From assembly GCA_029240245.1 (NCBI GenBank), contig JARBTJ010000031.1, positions 1-61,880 on the forward strand: DNA of 61,880 nucleotides. The letters are read 5' to 3'. Position 1 is the first letter of the stretch. Every line of letters begins with the position of its first letter. Both the position numbers and the translations under genes were made by a program. Below are positions 18,670 to 26,259 of the stretch, piece by piece. The notes under the pieces were generated by a model. That model was not told the origin of the DNA. It saw only the letters and a program-made list of their open reading frames with translations, and made no database searches. Source of the DNA: Herbinix sp. (GTDB taxonomy: Bacteria > Bacillota > Clostridia > Lachnospirales > Lachnospiraceae).

Positions 18670-20257
18670 ATATGATCCCTCCCTTTTCACAGCGACATAT
18701 AGCATCAGCAATATTATCAAAAGCTTGATCATGTGAAACGATCAAGGTTACTTTATTTCTCAATTTTATCTTTTTATATAAGATAGTTTTCGAATCGTTG
18801 TCCAGTGAATTGGTGGGTTCATCGAGTATTAGAATTAATGGATCATACATTAATGCCAAAGATAAAAACACCTTTTTTCTTTCCCCTCCAGATAGGTCTA
18901 CTATTTTAGTATCATTAATTAATTGGTCTGACAATCCAAATTCATGTAATAGCTCCAGATTTATCGCAATGCATTCGTGAAAAACCATCTCTATTAACTC
19001 TGCAGCGGTAAAGTTAAAATCAGAGTCAAACTGGGGTAAATAGAAGATACCTCTTCCCCATTCCGAGAGATCCAATTCACTGGGTGAACAACCACCTACC
19101 TTTATAACTCCATCTTGCTCATTTAAAATACCTGTAATTAATTGGATTAACGTAGTTTTACCGGAACCATTATCCCCTTTTATTAAGATGATTTTTTTAT
19201 TACAGATATTAGCGTAAGCATTAATGAAAATCAATTTATCATCATATCGATAGGAAATGTCCTTTAGTATGATATCACCATCTTTTAATATTTGACTTGA
19301 TTTATCTTCGTTTTCATACCATTTCAACAATCTTTTCTCTGCAGTTTTAGCTAGTGCTAAATCTGGTATGGTATCAAATATAGTTTTGATTCCTGCATAT
19401 AATCCAGTTGAAAGTGCAATCGCTTCAATACCTACTTTTAATGTTGAAACACCAAAAACTATGTATAGACCAATTGCTGCATACATACCGTATTTCAAAA
19501 GATTATCAACAAGAGCATTCATTGAATTTCTCGATGCGCCGGTTAATTCCCCCTTATTTCCTATTTCTAGATATCTTTCATGCATTTTTTGTAATCTATC
19601 GATATACCATTGTTTTGCATGAAATATTTTAATCTCCGCAAGTCCATCATAAGCGGATACTATGGTGTTAGTTATTTCTGCCTCTACATCACGGGTTCTG
19701 TCATAGTTAATTTGTATAAATTTTTTTACGATCAACGGTGGTAATAATTGTAATAATGAAAAAATCAGCAAAGTGATAGCAATTATGTAGCTTTTTGTAA
19801 ATAGGAAGAATGAATACCCCAACGCTGAGATTATCCCAACCCCGATGCTCGGATACAGTGCAATATAAATAGATGTAAATTTGATAAAATCTTCATTTAT
19901 ATTTTCAAGCAAGTTACCACTCTGAGCCTTAAATAAAGTAGATAATGGGTTTGACATAATTTGATTATATAAAAGCATTTTACATTTATGTAATGCTATC
20001 GATAAGCTTCTCTTATAATAGATATCAAACAGCATGTCCGTTACTTTAAGAGCAATCATCAATGCTGTAATTATTATGGAATATTTGATGACAGTCATTA
20101 CTTTAGCATCTATTGAGAGTGTAACAATCTCCGAAATAAGAGAAGCGGTAATTATACTGAAAGGAATATTAATAGATTTTTTAATCCAGTTAATATAACC
20201 TATTTTTTTAAGATACGGATCAAAACATACATTTGATCTACTATTATTAATATGCAT
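18656..20257 (-). CDS. ABC exporter half-transporter, first of a pair
   Basis: 533 aa. A six-helix membrane domain (about residues 25-300) is followed by an ATPase with Walker A GDNGSGKTT, signature DLSGGERKK, Walker B LILILDEPT and SHD. GAGGAGG precedes the ATG but with a long 13-nt spacing. The 14-nt overlap with the next gene implies co-translation and a heterodimer. Base composition looks more AT-rich than the flanking sec and ttcA genes, consistent with acquired DNA. Upstream lies a decayed gene fragment (20398-20649), so the operon may have lost its original partner. Confidence 0.85.
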   Translation of the reverse strand: MHINNSRSNVCFDPYLKKIGYINWIKKSINIPFSIITASLISEIVTLSIDAKVMTVIKYSIIITALMIALKVTDMLFDIYYKRSLSIALHKCKMLLYNQIMSNPLSTLFKAQSGNLLENINEDFIKFTSIYIALYPSIGVGIISALGYSFFLFTKSYIIAITLLIFSLLQLLPPLIVKKFIQINYDRTRDVEAEITNTIVSAYDGLAEIKIFHAKQWYIDRLQKMHERYLEIGNKGELTGASRNSMNALVDNLLKYGMYAAIGLYIVFGVSTLKVGIEAIALSTGLYAGIKTIFDTIPDLALAKTAEKRLLKWYENEDKSSQILKDGDIILKDISYRYDDKLIFINAYANICNKKIILIKGDNGSGKTTLIQLITGILNEQDGVIKVGGCSPSELDLSEWGRGIFYLPQFDSDFNFTAAELIEMVFHECIAINLELLHEFGLSDQLINDTKIVDLSGGERKKVFLSLALMYDPLILILDEPTNSLDNDSKTILYKKIKLRNKVTLIVSHDQAFDNIADAICRCEKGGIICEYR

Positions 20258-20397
20258 CAGTATCTTTATACCTCCTCGAAAATAACGTTTTCACTGGTTC
20301 ACAAATACATCCAATATCAATTCCTTGTCTGCACAGATGAGAATGATAAGTATCTAGTTAATTGGTATATTGGCTGAAAAAATCGTCATTTACATAT

Positions 20398-20649
20398 TTA
20401 ACCATATTTGCATAACCCCCCTAGATCAAAAAAATCTTCTGGTAATAGCTCACATGCTTGAGGACAAGCGTTTTTATTTAATTGACCAAATGCACTATCT
20501 GGTAGACAGTACCAGGCAAATATCTGAGCAAAGAATTCCACTGGCTCATTATAATAATCATTTGGTCTTTCTAGTGTATTTTCCTAGCGTTTTGGGGTCA
20601 AATAGGCAGGTATTCCTTGCTGGGGAATCCTACTCATTACAATAAACAT
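20398..20649 (-). pseudogene. Decayed C-terminal fragment resembling an anthrax-lethal-factor-like zinc metallopeptidase
   Basis: Translation of the minus strand gives protein-like sequence interrupted by an in-frame TAG at 20584-20586 and ending at a TAA at 20398. After the TAG it reads EPVEFFAQIFAWYCLPDSAF and then LNKNACPQACELL. E-F-F-A-x-x-F followed by a K/N-x-x-CP segment resembles the end of ATLF-like peptidases, where that Glu is a zinc ligand. No HExxH is present, so the catalytic half is gone. There is no convincing start. The family call is tentative; the reading frame with a single stop is what is seen. The remaining 20650-20970 shows no gene. Confidence 0.45.
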
Positions 20650-20970
20650 ACTAGCAGATATTTTTTTTATTGCAAGAAAATAATTCCATTTTTTAAAATG
20701 AACAGTATATAACCTTTAAACATTGCTACGAAAAAATTTGTGTTTATACTGTATTATTTATTCGATGAATTTTACAGACTTTTTCGAAATAAGAATGAAT
20801 TTTGCACTTATATTCGTAATATCTCATTGCGTTCTTCTAAAGGTATATGTTTTCTATTTATCGTAAACTAAAGTTTTGAGAACAATTTATCTTTACAATC
20901 TTCCCGTGATAGCAGTTTTAATCTCAATCATATCTTTCTCTTTTTGAACTCTATTCTTTCTTTCGAATAA

Positions 20971-21060
20971 AATAAAGTACATTCCATTAAAAATGTACTT
21001 TATCGCTCTATTTCCTTATCCAGTAAGGTTTTCCTCTATTCAATTATAAAGTACATTATT
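20971..21060. repeat. ATAAAGTACATT repeats (hairpin plus one direct copy)
   Basis: ATAAAGTACATT (20972-20983) is perfectly inverted at 20992-21003 and occurs again directly at 21046-21057. It resembles the repeats at 16651-16723, so similar motifs flank the ABC operon and the decayed gene. Confidence 0.45.
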
Positions 21061-21114
21061 TTTTAGTTATGATGGAATAACAATTAATAAGTATAAACAT
21101 ATGCTTATATGCCC

Positions 21115-22038
21115 CTAATCCCCATCATCAAGCCTGACCTTCATTTTGTCAGAAAGTCCACGAGAACTGCCAGTTACAACTGAGCGGTTCTCAATGTCAG
21201 TATTGGATACCGATGAATATGTTCCATCCATATCGATAACATCGATTGGATATTTTTCTACGAAATATTCCTCACCAAAAGCACCATTCTTCTTTTCCAA
21301 CACATAGACGAAAGGATTACCATAATTCTCGTCTATACAAAGATTTCTTATTAACGTCTGCCCGGGTTCCGACTTAAAATCAATAATCATTTGAATATTC
21401 GCATTGTTCTTTAGCGGAATTCCAGTGGTGACATCAAAAATAACCGTCAACTCTATTCCGCCACTCTCACTTATATCCTTCATGTTGATTACAGTCCCTG
21501 TAAAGCTGGAGCCGTTCACGATAAAAGTGGTCTCCATGCCAAAGGTAATGTAACCGGGGTTTTCTGTGATCGTAAAAACTGCTTCATATGTTTCCTGGAG
21601 CATGGAAATGCGCATAAGCTCAGTGTCATCCGTTGGATTTACCTGCTGTCCAATCTTCGCATTAACTGTCTCGACGATTCCTGTATGGCTTGACTTTATT
21701 TCCATGGAATGCTCTTCTTCCATGGAATGCTCTCCTTCCATTTCTCCAGTATCATTTTTTATGATTGCTAGCAGTTCACCCTGTTCGACATACGCACCTT
21801 CATTTACCAGAATTTCGAAGACCTCACCTTGTACTGGAGGGTATACAAAGTAAGTTTTCGTTTTTACATACCCATCGGCCTGAAAGCTCTTTTCAATCCG
21901 CCCCTTCTCCGGGTAACTTACAGACACCTTTGGCAGCCTTGAATTATATAGTGTTTTAGAAAACAGAGTTAAAAATACTACCACTACTATAAATAATGAC
22001 AGTAAAACGCGGGATATTGTTTTCATATTATCAGCCAT
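21115..22038 (-). CDS. HlyD/MFP-like membrane-fusion adaptor protein
   Basis: 307 aa. One N-terminal helix (about residues 8-27) anchors an extracytoplasmic protein with two half-lipoyl (biotinyl-lipoyl-like) blades: VQGEVFEILVNEGAYVEQGELLAII before, and SSHTGIVETVNAKIGQQV after, a short Glu/His/Met-rich insert (GEHSMEEEHSME). A beta-barrel region follows and the protein ends GLSDKMKVRLDDG, as complete adaptors do. AGAGAGG is only 1 nt before the ATG; the next in-frame ATG (22026) is an alternative. It lies just downstream of a broken sugar-ABC permease, and no MacB-like transporter is nearby. It is probably the last gene of a dismantled operon. Confidence 0.7.
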   Translation of the reverse strand: MADNMKTISRVLLSLFIVVVVFLTLFSKTLYNSRLPKVSVSYPEKGRIEKSFQADGYVKTKTYFVYPPVQGEVFEILVNEGAYVEQGELLAIIKNDTGEMEGEHSMEEEHSMEIKSSHTGIVETVNAKIGQQVNPTDDTELMRISMLQETYEAVFTITENPGYITFGMETTFIVNGSSFTGTVINMKDISESGGIELTVIFDVTTGIPLKNNANIQMIIDFKSEPGQTLIRNLCIDENYGNPFVYVLEKKNGAFGEEYFVEKYPIDVIDMDGTYSSVSNTDIENRSVVTGSSRGLSDKMKVRLDDGD

Positions 22039-22069
22039 GCCTCTCTTTAAACAGTTTATAAGAAAACTT

Positions 22070-22799
22070 CTATTCTTTTAGTCCTGAGTTTTGGATTCCC
22101 TGCACAAGGTAATCAAAACCATTCATGTAGACAAGCAGCGGAGTTAGCATATAAAACGCCGATGCTGCAAATATAAATCCGGCGTTACTTCCGGGCATGT
22201 CTGCCAAAAATACCGACAGTGGCTGCCGGAAAACCTCATTAATAAATACAATTGCCTGGTCAACAACATTCCAGTATTCAATAAAAATAAGGATAAATAA
22301 CGACATTAAAGCTGGTTTTAACATCGGTAGCACGATCCTTACTAATAAATCCCAGTTATTTGCCCCGTCAATTCCCGCCGCTTCAAAGTATGACGACGGT
22401 ATCGTTTTCATAAACTGCCTTAAAATAAATACTCCGAAGGGGCTAAAGATGCCAGGAAGAATTATCGCAAGATAACTATTTTCTATATGCAGTATACGTG
22501 CTGTAATAAAATTAGGTACGAGAGTAACCTGCTGTGGCATAAGCATGATAATGATATATATCGCGAACAGGACCTCCTTAAAACGCCATTTACTCCTTAC
22601 AAAGGCAAATGCCGCCAGTGATGATACCACTACCTGCCCTACCGCAACGGGCAGTGTCAACTTGACCGAATTCCAGAAAAGCTTCAGGTAAATCGGCGTA
22701 TCGATAAGCAAGCCGCTGTATTGTCTTATTGTTACTTTATTAGGAATAAGCTTAAGCCTGTTCATAATTTTCAGGTTTTAAAGGAATAGAACTCTTTCC
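22070..22799 (-). pseudogene. Carbohydrate ABC transporter permease (MalG type), 5'-truncated and frameshifted
   Basis: An open frame from an ATG at 22765 encodes 231 aa of a MalG-type permease. It has membrane helices and the EAA loop EAAGIDGANNWDLLVRIVLP, which contacts the ATPase. The family is usually about 270-300 aa, and here the first membrane segment is absent. Upstream of that ATG, another frame (about 22754-22797) reads GKSSIPLKPENYEQA and then stops. Removing one T near 22753 would join it to KLIPNKVTIRQY, as expected for the segment after helix 1. This coding trace ends right at the stop codon of the 22800-24089 gene. The gene has therefore lost its 5' part and carries a frameshift. 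No binding protein or partner permease remains. Confidence 0.7.
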
Positions 22800-24089
22800 T
22801 CAGGACATAACTTTTATAATTTCATATTGGGTATTGATTAATAACCATAATTGTGGATTATTTTCCATGATATTCCATATACCTGTACCAAGTAAATTGC
22901 GTTCATTCGCTAAATCTAATAATGAATTTATACTTCTGGCATCAATAAACCAGACAATATGTTGTATTTGATTATCATAAATACTTACATAGTAAATATA
23001 ATAAGGTGTCTGTGAGGTTTCATCAAATTGAATGATTGCTCCAACATTACGCGCCATTTCAACTGCGTTGGTATAGGAAAGTAAATTAACTCTTGATATG
23101 CCGGCAACAAAAGGAAGCTGCCAATCATAGCCTATGGTTGGTATTCCTATAATTACTTTATCCGGTGATATTATCGTGCTAATATAATCCAAAAATATTG
23201 ATATGTCACTAATTGAAGTGATCGGAGAAGGCGGATTTATGTTAATAAACCATTCGTAAGAATTAAAAATAATATTGTGCGTCAGCTGATTAATGATGGA
23301 ATAATTTACAGGATCTAAGGTAATTTCATTAATGATATCACCCGGCGAAATTGTTACAAAAACATAATATCCTTCCTGATTTAAGCGTTGGTAAATATTT
23401 GCTAAATATCTCTCATATAGTCCTATCGTTGTTATATTAATATATTGAAAAGAAATGTTGATTCCATAATAGCCTTTATTCTTTATTATTGTAAGAATAT
23501 TTTCTATTTGTTTATTTTGAAAATCTTCACTTAATAAAATGTCGTATTCAATACCAATATTAGCTTCACCCTGAATCGTTAAAGTTGTTAATAACATTAG
23601 CGGCATAACCCCATAATCCTTAATGATTGCTAAAACTTCAGAATCATCATAATAAGTTAAGACATCGCCTTCTCTTGTAGCAGTATAATTTATGACAGAA
23701 GCATACGTTAAATACGGTAATGCCTTTCTTAGCGTAACCCTATTAATAAAGGGAAATAAATTACCATGAATCGTCATTTGCCCCTTTGTATTATTATAAC
23801 TAATAACTAATGTTTCTCCCGGATAGATATATTCTCTGTCGACAAGAACTGGATTATTTCTATATAATTGTTCTAATGTTATATTAGTAGAATCGGCGAT
23901 ACCCTGTAAAGTGTCCCCCTCTTGAACTGTATATGTTTGTTCCGGGAATGCAATCACTAAACTTTGTCCGACAACCAGATTACCCGGGGATCGTATCTCA
24001 TTATCCAGTATTATCTTCTCCGCCGATATTCCATATCTATCTGCTATCGTAGCAATGGTTTCCCCTTGTAGAACAACGTGAATTTGCAT
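22800..24089 (-). CDS. Double-LysM, SleL/YaaH-type GH18-like spore protein, predicted catalytically inactive (paralogue)
   Basis: 429 aa, closely similar in layout to the 2303-3616 product: two LysM domains (about residues 3-45 and 49-95), then a GH18-like barrel with YDWQLPF, IQFDETSQTPYY and VWFIDARSI. The active-site D-F-E of YaaH/SleL enzymes is replaced by Ser213-Phe-Gln215, so the catalytic Glu is gone here too, by a different substitution. The start is the ATG at 24089 with GAGG 6 nt upstream; a TTG at 24101 overlaps that site. No signal peptide is present. It is transcribed divergently from the subtilase pair at 24462, and the pairing suggests a spore-associated role. Confidence 0.85.
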   Translation of the reverse strand: MQIHVVLQGETIATIADRYGISAEKIILDNEIRSPGNLVVGQSLVIAFPEQTYTVQEGDTLQGIADSTNITLEQLYRNNPVLVDREYIYPGETLVISYNNTKGQMTIHGNLFPFINRVTLRKALPYLTYASVINYTATREGDVLTYYDDSEVLAIIKDYGVMPLMLLTTLTIQGEANIGIEYDILLSEDFQNKQIENILTIIKNKGYYGINISFQYINITTIGLYERYLANIYQRLNQEGYYVFVTISPGDIINEITLDPVNYSIINQLTHNIIFNSYEWFININPPSPITSISDISIFLDYISTIISPDKVIIGIPTIGYDWQLPFVAGISRVNLLSYTNAVEMARNVGAIIQFDETSQTPYYIYYVSIYDNQIQHIVWFIDARSINSLLDLANERNLLGTGIWNIMENNPQLWLLINTQYEIIKVMS

Positions 24090-24461
24090 AGGATACCTCA
24101 AATCAATTTATTCATTTAATTTATATGACTGAACATCAGGAAAAATCCATAATAAATTATGAAGCATATCATGAAAACTCATCGTTGTTCCATTCAATGA
24201 ACATAGATATACTTCTTTCCTCAACATTCTATTAAAGAAGTCGGAACTCTCCCCTTCTCTTCATTACTGTTTATAAACCGGTCAACATCCTACATAACAT
24301 CCAATTTTCAAACGAACATCGCTATCTCTTCCTATATCTACAAACTACTACCTTATATGTGAAAAAATCCATCCCTTATCGTAATACCAAAATAACTTTC
24401 TACATACTTTTTCAATAAAATAATATATATATAATAAGACCGAATAAAGGTAAGTTAATCA
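24090..24461. other. Divergent intergenic region between spore-type genes
   Basis: No gene. On the plus strand GTAATA (24381-24386), 16 nt, then CATACTTT (24403-24410) is a weak sporulation-type promoter candidate for the subtilase gene. On the minus strand CATATAAA lies about 25 nt before the LysM gene start. A TATATATAAT tract just before 24462 could instead be a sigma-A -10. Confidence 0.3.
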
Positions 24462-26168
24462 ATGACGCAGGAAGAAAGACATCGAATTGTCAGCGAGGAC
24501 TATGCTGATTTATTAATAGAGAACATTGGTGATACGTCAATATTGGAATTATTTCCAGACGCAACAATAAATCCAATTAACTTTTTGCTGTCCGTGGTTC
24601 ATGTTCCGGTCGAAATAGTCACCAATCAACTGATACAGGAAATTGGATATGAGGTATTGCCCGCTCTCCTTGGTTTAGTCAGTCAATCCAGTTTAGAGGC
24701 TTCCGGAATTATAAGATTACGGCAAATACCTAATTTTAATTTTCATGGGCAGGGGGTATTAATCGGTTTATTGGATACCGGAATTGATTATACCAACCCG
24801 ATCTTTCAATATGAAGATGGAACAACCAGAATAACAACCATCTGGGATCAAAGCATTGAAAGCGATAACCCACCGGAAGGGATGCTTTACGGGACAGAGT
24901 ATACCAGAGAACAGATCAATCAGGCATTGCAAAGTGAAAACCCTCTGGAAATTGTTCCATCAATGGATGAAAACGGACATGGTACCATGGTGGCAGGAAT
25001 AGCCGCAGGCAGACCTGTTCCGGAGAGTGATTTTTATGGAGTCGCCGATGCAGCTGAAATTGTTGTGGTCAAATTAAAACCTGCAAAGAAATATCTTAAA
25101 AATTTTTTCTTCATACCCGAAGATGTCCCTTGTTATGAGGAAAATGATATCTCTTTTGCTCTCGAGTATTTACTTAATGTTAGCATACGTCTTAATAAAC
25201 CGATAGCGATTTGTATCGCAGTTAATACCTCCCAGTCCGCACATGACGGTCGAGGTACCCTTAGCGGAAATATTGCACTGAAAGCTTTAACGACAGGGAC
25301 AGCCATTGTTATAGCAGCCGGCAATGAAGGAAGTGCCAGAAGGCATTATTCCGGAATACCCGATAGAATTACTGGGTTTGATACGGTTGAGCTTAATGTG
25401 GGTGAAAATGAAAGAGGCTTCTCTATGGAATTATGGGCACAGAATCCCGGAATTTTTTCAGTAGATATACTCACCCCCTCCGGCGAATTTGTACCAAGAA
25501 TAGAGGCTAATACTAATGAATATCGCGAAATAACTTTCGTTTTTGAAGAAACCATCATTCATTTGGATTATCAATTTTTAGAAACTCAGAGTGGAGATCA
25601 GTTAATCCTTTTTCGTTTTGATCGACCTACACCGGGTATATGGACTTTCCGGGTATATCAAGATGGTGACTTAAATTTAAGATTTGATATTTGGTTACCG
25701 ATGGAGGGTTTTATTTCTGATAATACTTTTTTTGTTCGATCAGATCCCTATACAACCGTTTTAACTCTTGGGACGATACCAGTACCATTAACGGTAACCG
25801 CATATAATCATGCCGATGATAGTCTCTTTTTAGCTTCCAGTAGAGGCTATTCCAGAAGCGGGGCAATAACACCTCAGGCAGCTGCTCCGGGTGTAAATGT
25901 CATAGGTCCTACCCTTAACAAGACATTTCAAAGCTTTTCCGGTACCAGTGTCTCTGCTGCTCATACTGTAGGGGTTGCTGCTATGATTTTAGAATGGGGA
26001 ATTGTAAACGGAAACTTACCAAATATGAGTACGGTTAATTTAAGGAAACTAATCGAGAGAGGTGCTAGAAGAAATATAGGTATGGTATACCCTAATCGGG
26101 ATTGGGGCTATGGCATCTTAGATATTTATAATGTATTTGACAGCCTTCGTGCAGGAGTTCCTATTTAA
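24462..26168 (+). CDS. Csp-like subtilisin family (S8) protease, predicted active
   Basis: 568 aa. No signal peptide, with a short N-terminal propeptide-like region (about residues 1-80). The catalytic triad is intact: Asp105 in LLDTGID, His173 in NGHGT and Ser496 in SGTSVSAAHT; AAGNEG supplies the oxyanion Asn. An insert of about 130 residues (roughly 320-450, LELWAQN...WTFRVYQ...IWLP) sits between the catalytic segments, as does the jelly-roll domain of clostridial CspB. In that family the active member cleaves pro-SleC to start cortex hydrolysis. The exact substrate here is inferred, and no sleC is visible. Ninety bases downstream lies a paralogue lacking the catalytic Ser. Confidence 0.88.
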   Translation: MTQEERHRIVSEDYADLLIENIGDTSILELFPDATINPINFLLSVVHVPVEIVTNQLIQEIGYEVLPALLGLVSQSSLEASGIIRLRQIPNFNFHGQGVLIGLLDTGIDYTNPIFQYEDGTTRITTIWDQSIESDNPPEGMLYGTEYTREQINQALQSENPLEIVPSMDENGHGTMVAGIAAGRPVPESDFYGVADAAEIVVVKLKPAKKYLKNFFFIPEDVPCYEENDISFALEYLLNVSIRLNKPIAICIAVNTSQSAHDGRGTLSGNIALKALTTGTAIVIAAGNEGSARRHYSGIPDRITGFDTVELNVGENERGFSMELWAQNPGIFSVDILTPSGEFVPRIEANTNEYREITFVFEETIIHLDYQFLETQSGDQLILFRFDRPTPGIWTFRVYQDGDLNLRFDIWLPMEGFISDNTFFVRSDPYTTVLTLGTIPVPLTVTAYNHADDSLFLASSRGYSRSGAITPQAAAPGVNVIGPTLNKTFQSFSGTSVSAAHTVGVAAMILEWGIVNGNLPNMSTVNLRKLIERGARRNIGMVYPNRDWGYGILDIYNVFDSLRAGVPI

Positions 26169-26189
26169 ATGTACTCCTTTCATAAATTA

Positions 26190-26216
26190 GTAATACATCT
26201 CTTAATAGCATATTAC
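26190..26216 (+). promoter_or_regulatory. Possible sporulation-type promoter of the second subtilase gene
   Basis: GTAATA (26190-26195), a 13-nt spacer, then CATATTAC (26209-26216), resembling the pair at 2248-2275. This would let the second subtilase be transcribed separately in the mother cell or forespore. It is a pattern match only. Confidence 0.3.
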
Positions 26217-26259
26217 GAATAATCAGGATTACAATGTAGAAAGATGTGATGAGGCTTAT

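Noticed and set aside
20370..20645. 91-codon plus-strand open frame before the ABC genes
   Set aside because: It is the antisense shadow of the protein-like minus-strand fragment at 20398-20649, which has far better coding character.
20880..21060. Possible precursor peptide for the ABC exporter pair
   Set aside because: Only frames of about 12-35 codons (for example one ending KTAITGRL) without a convincing ribosome site or leader motif; not supportable as a gene.
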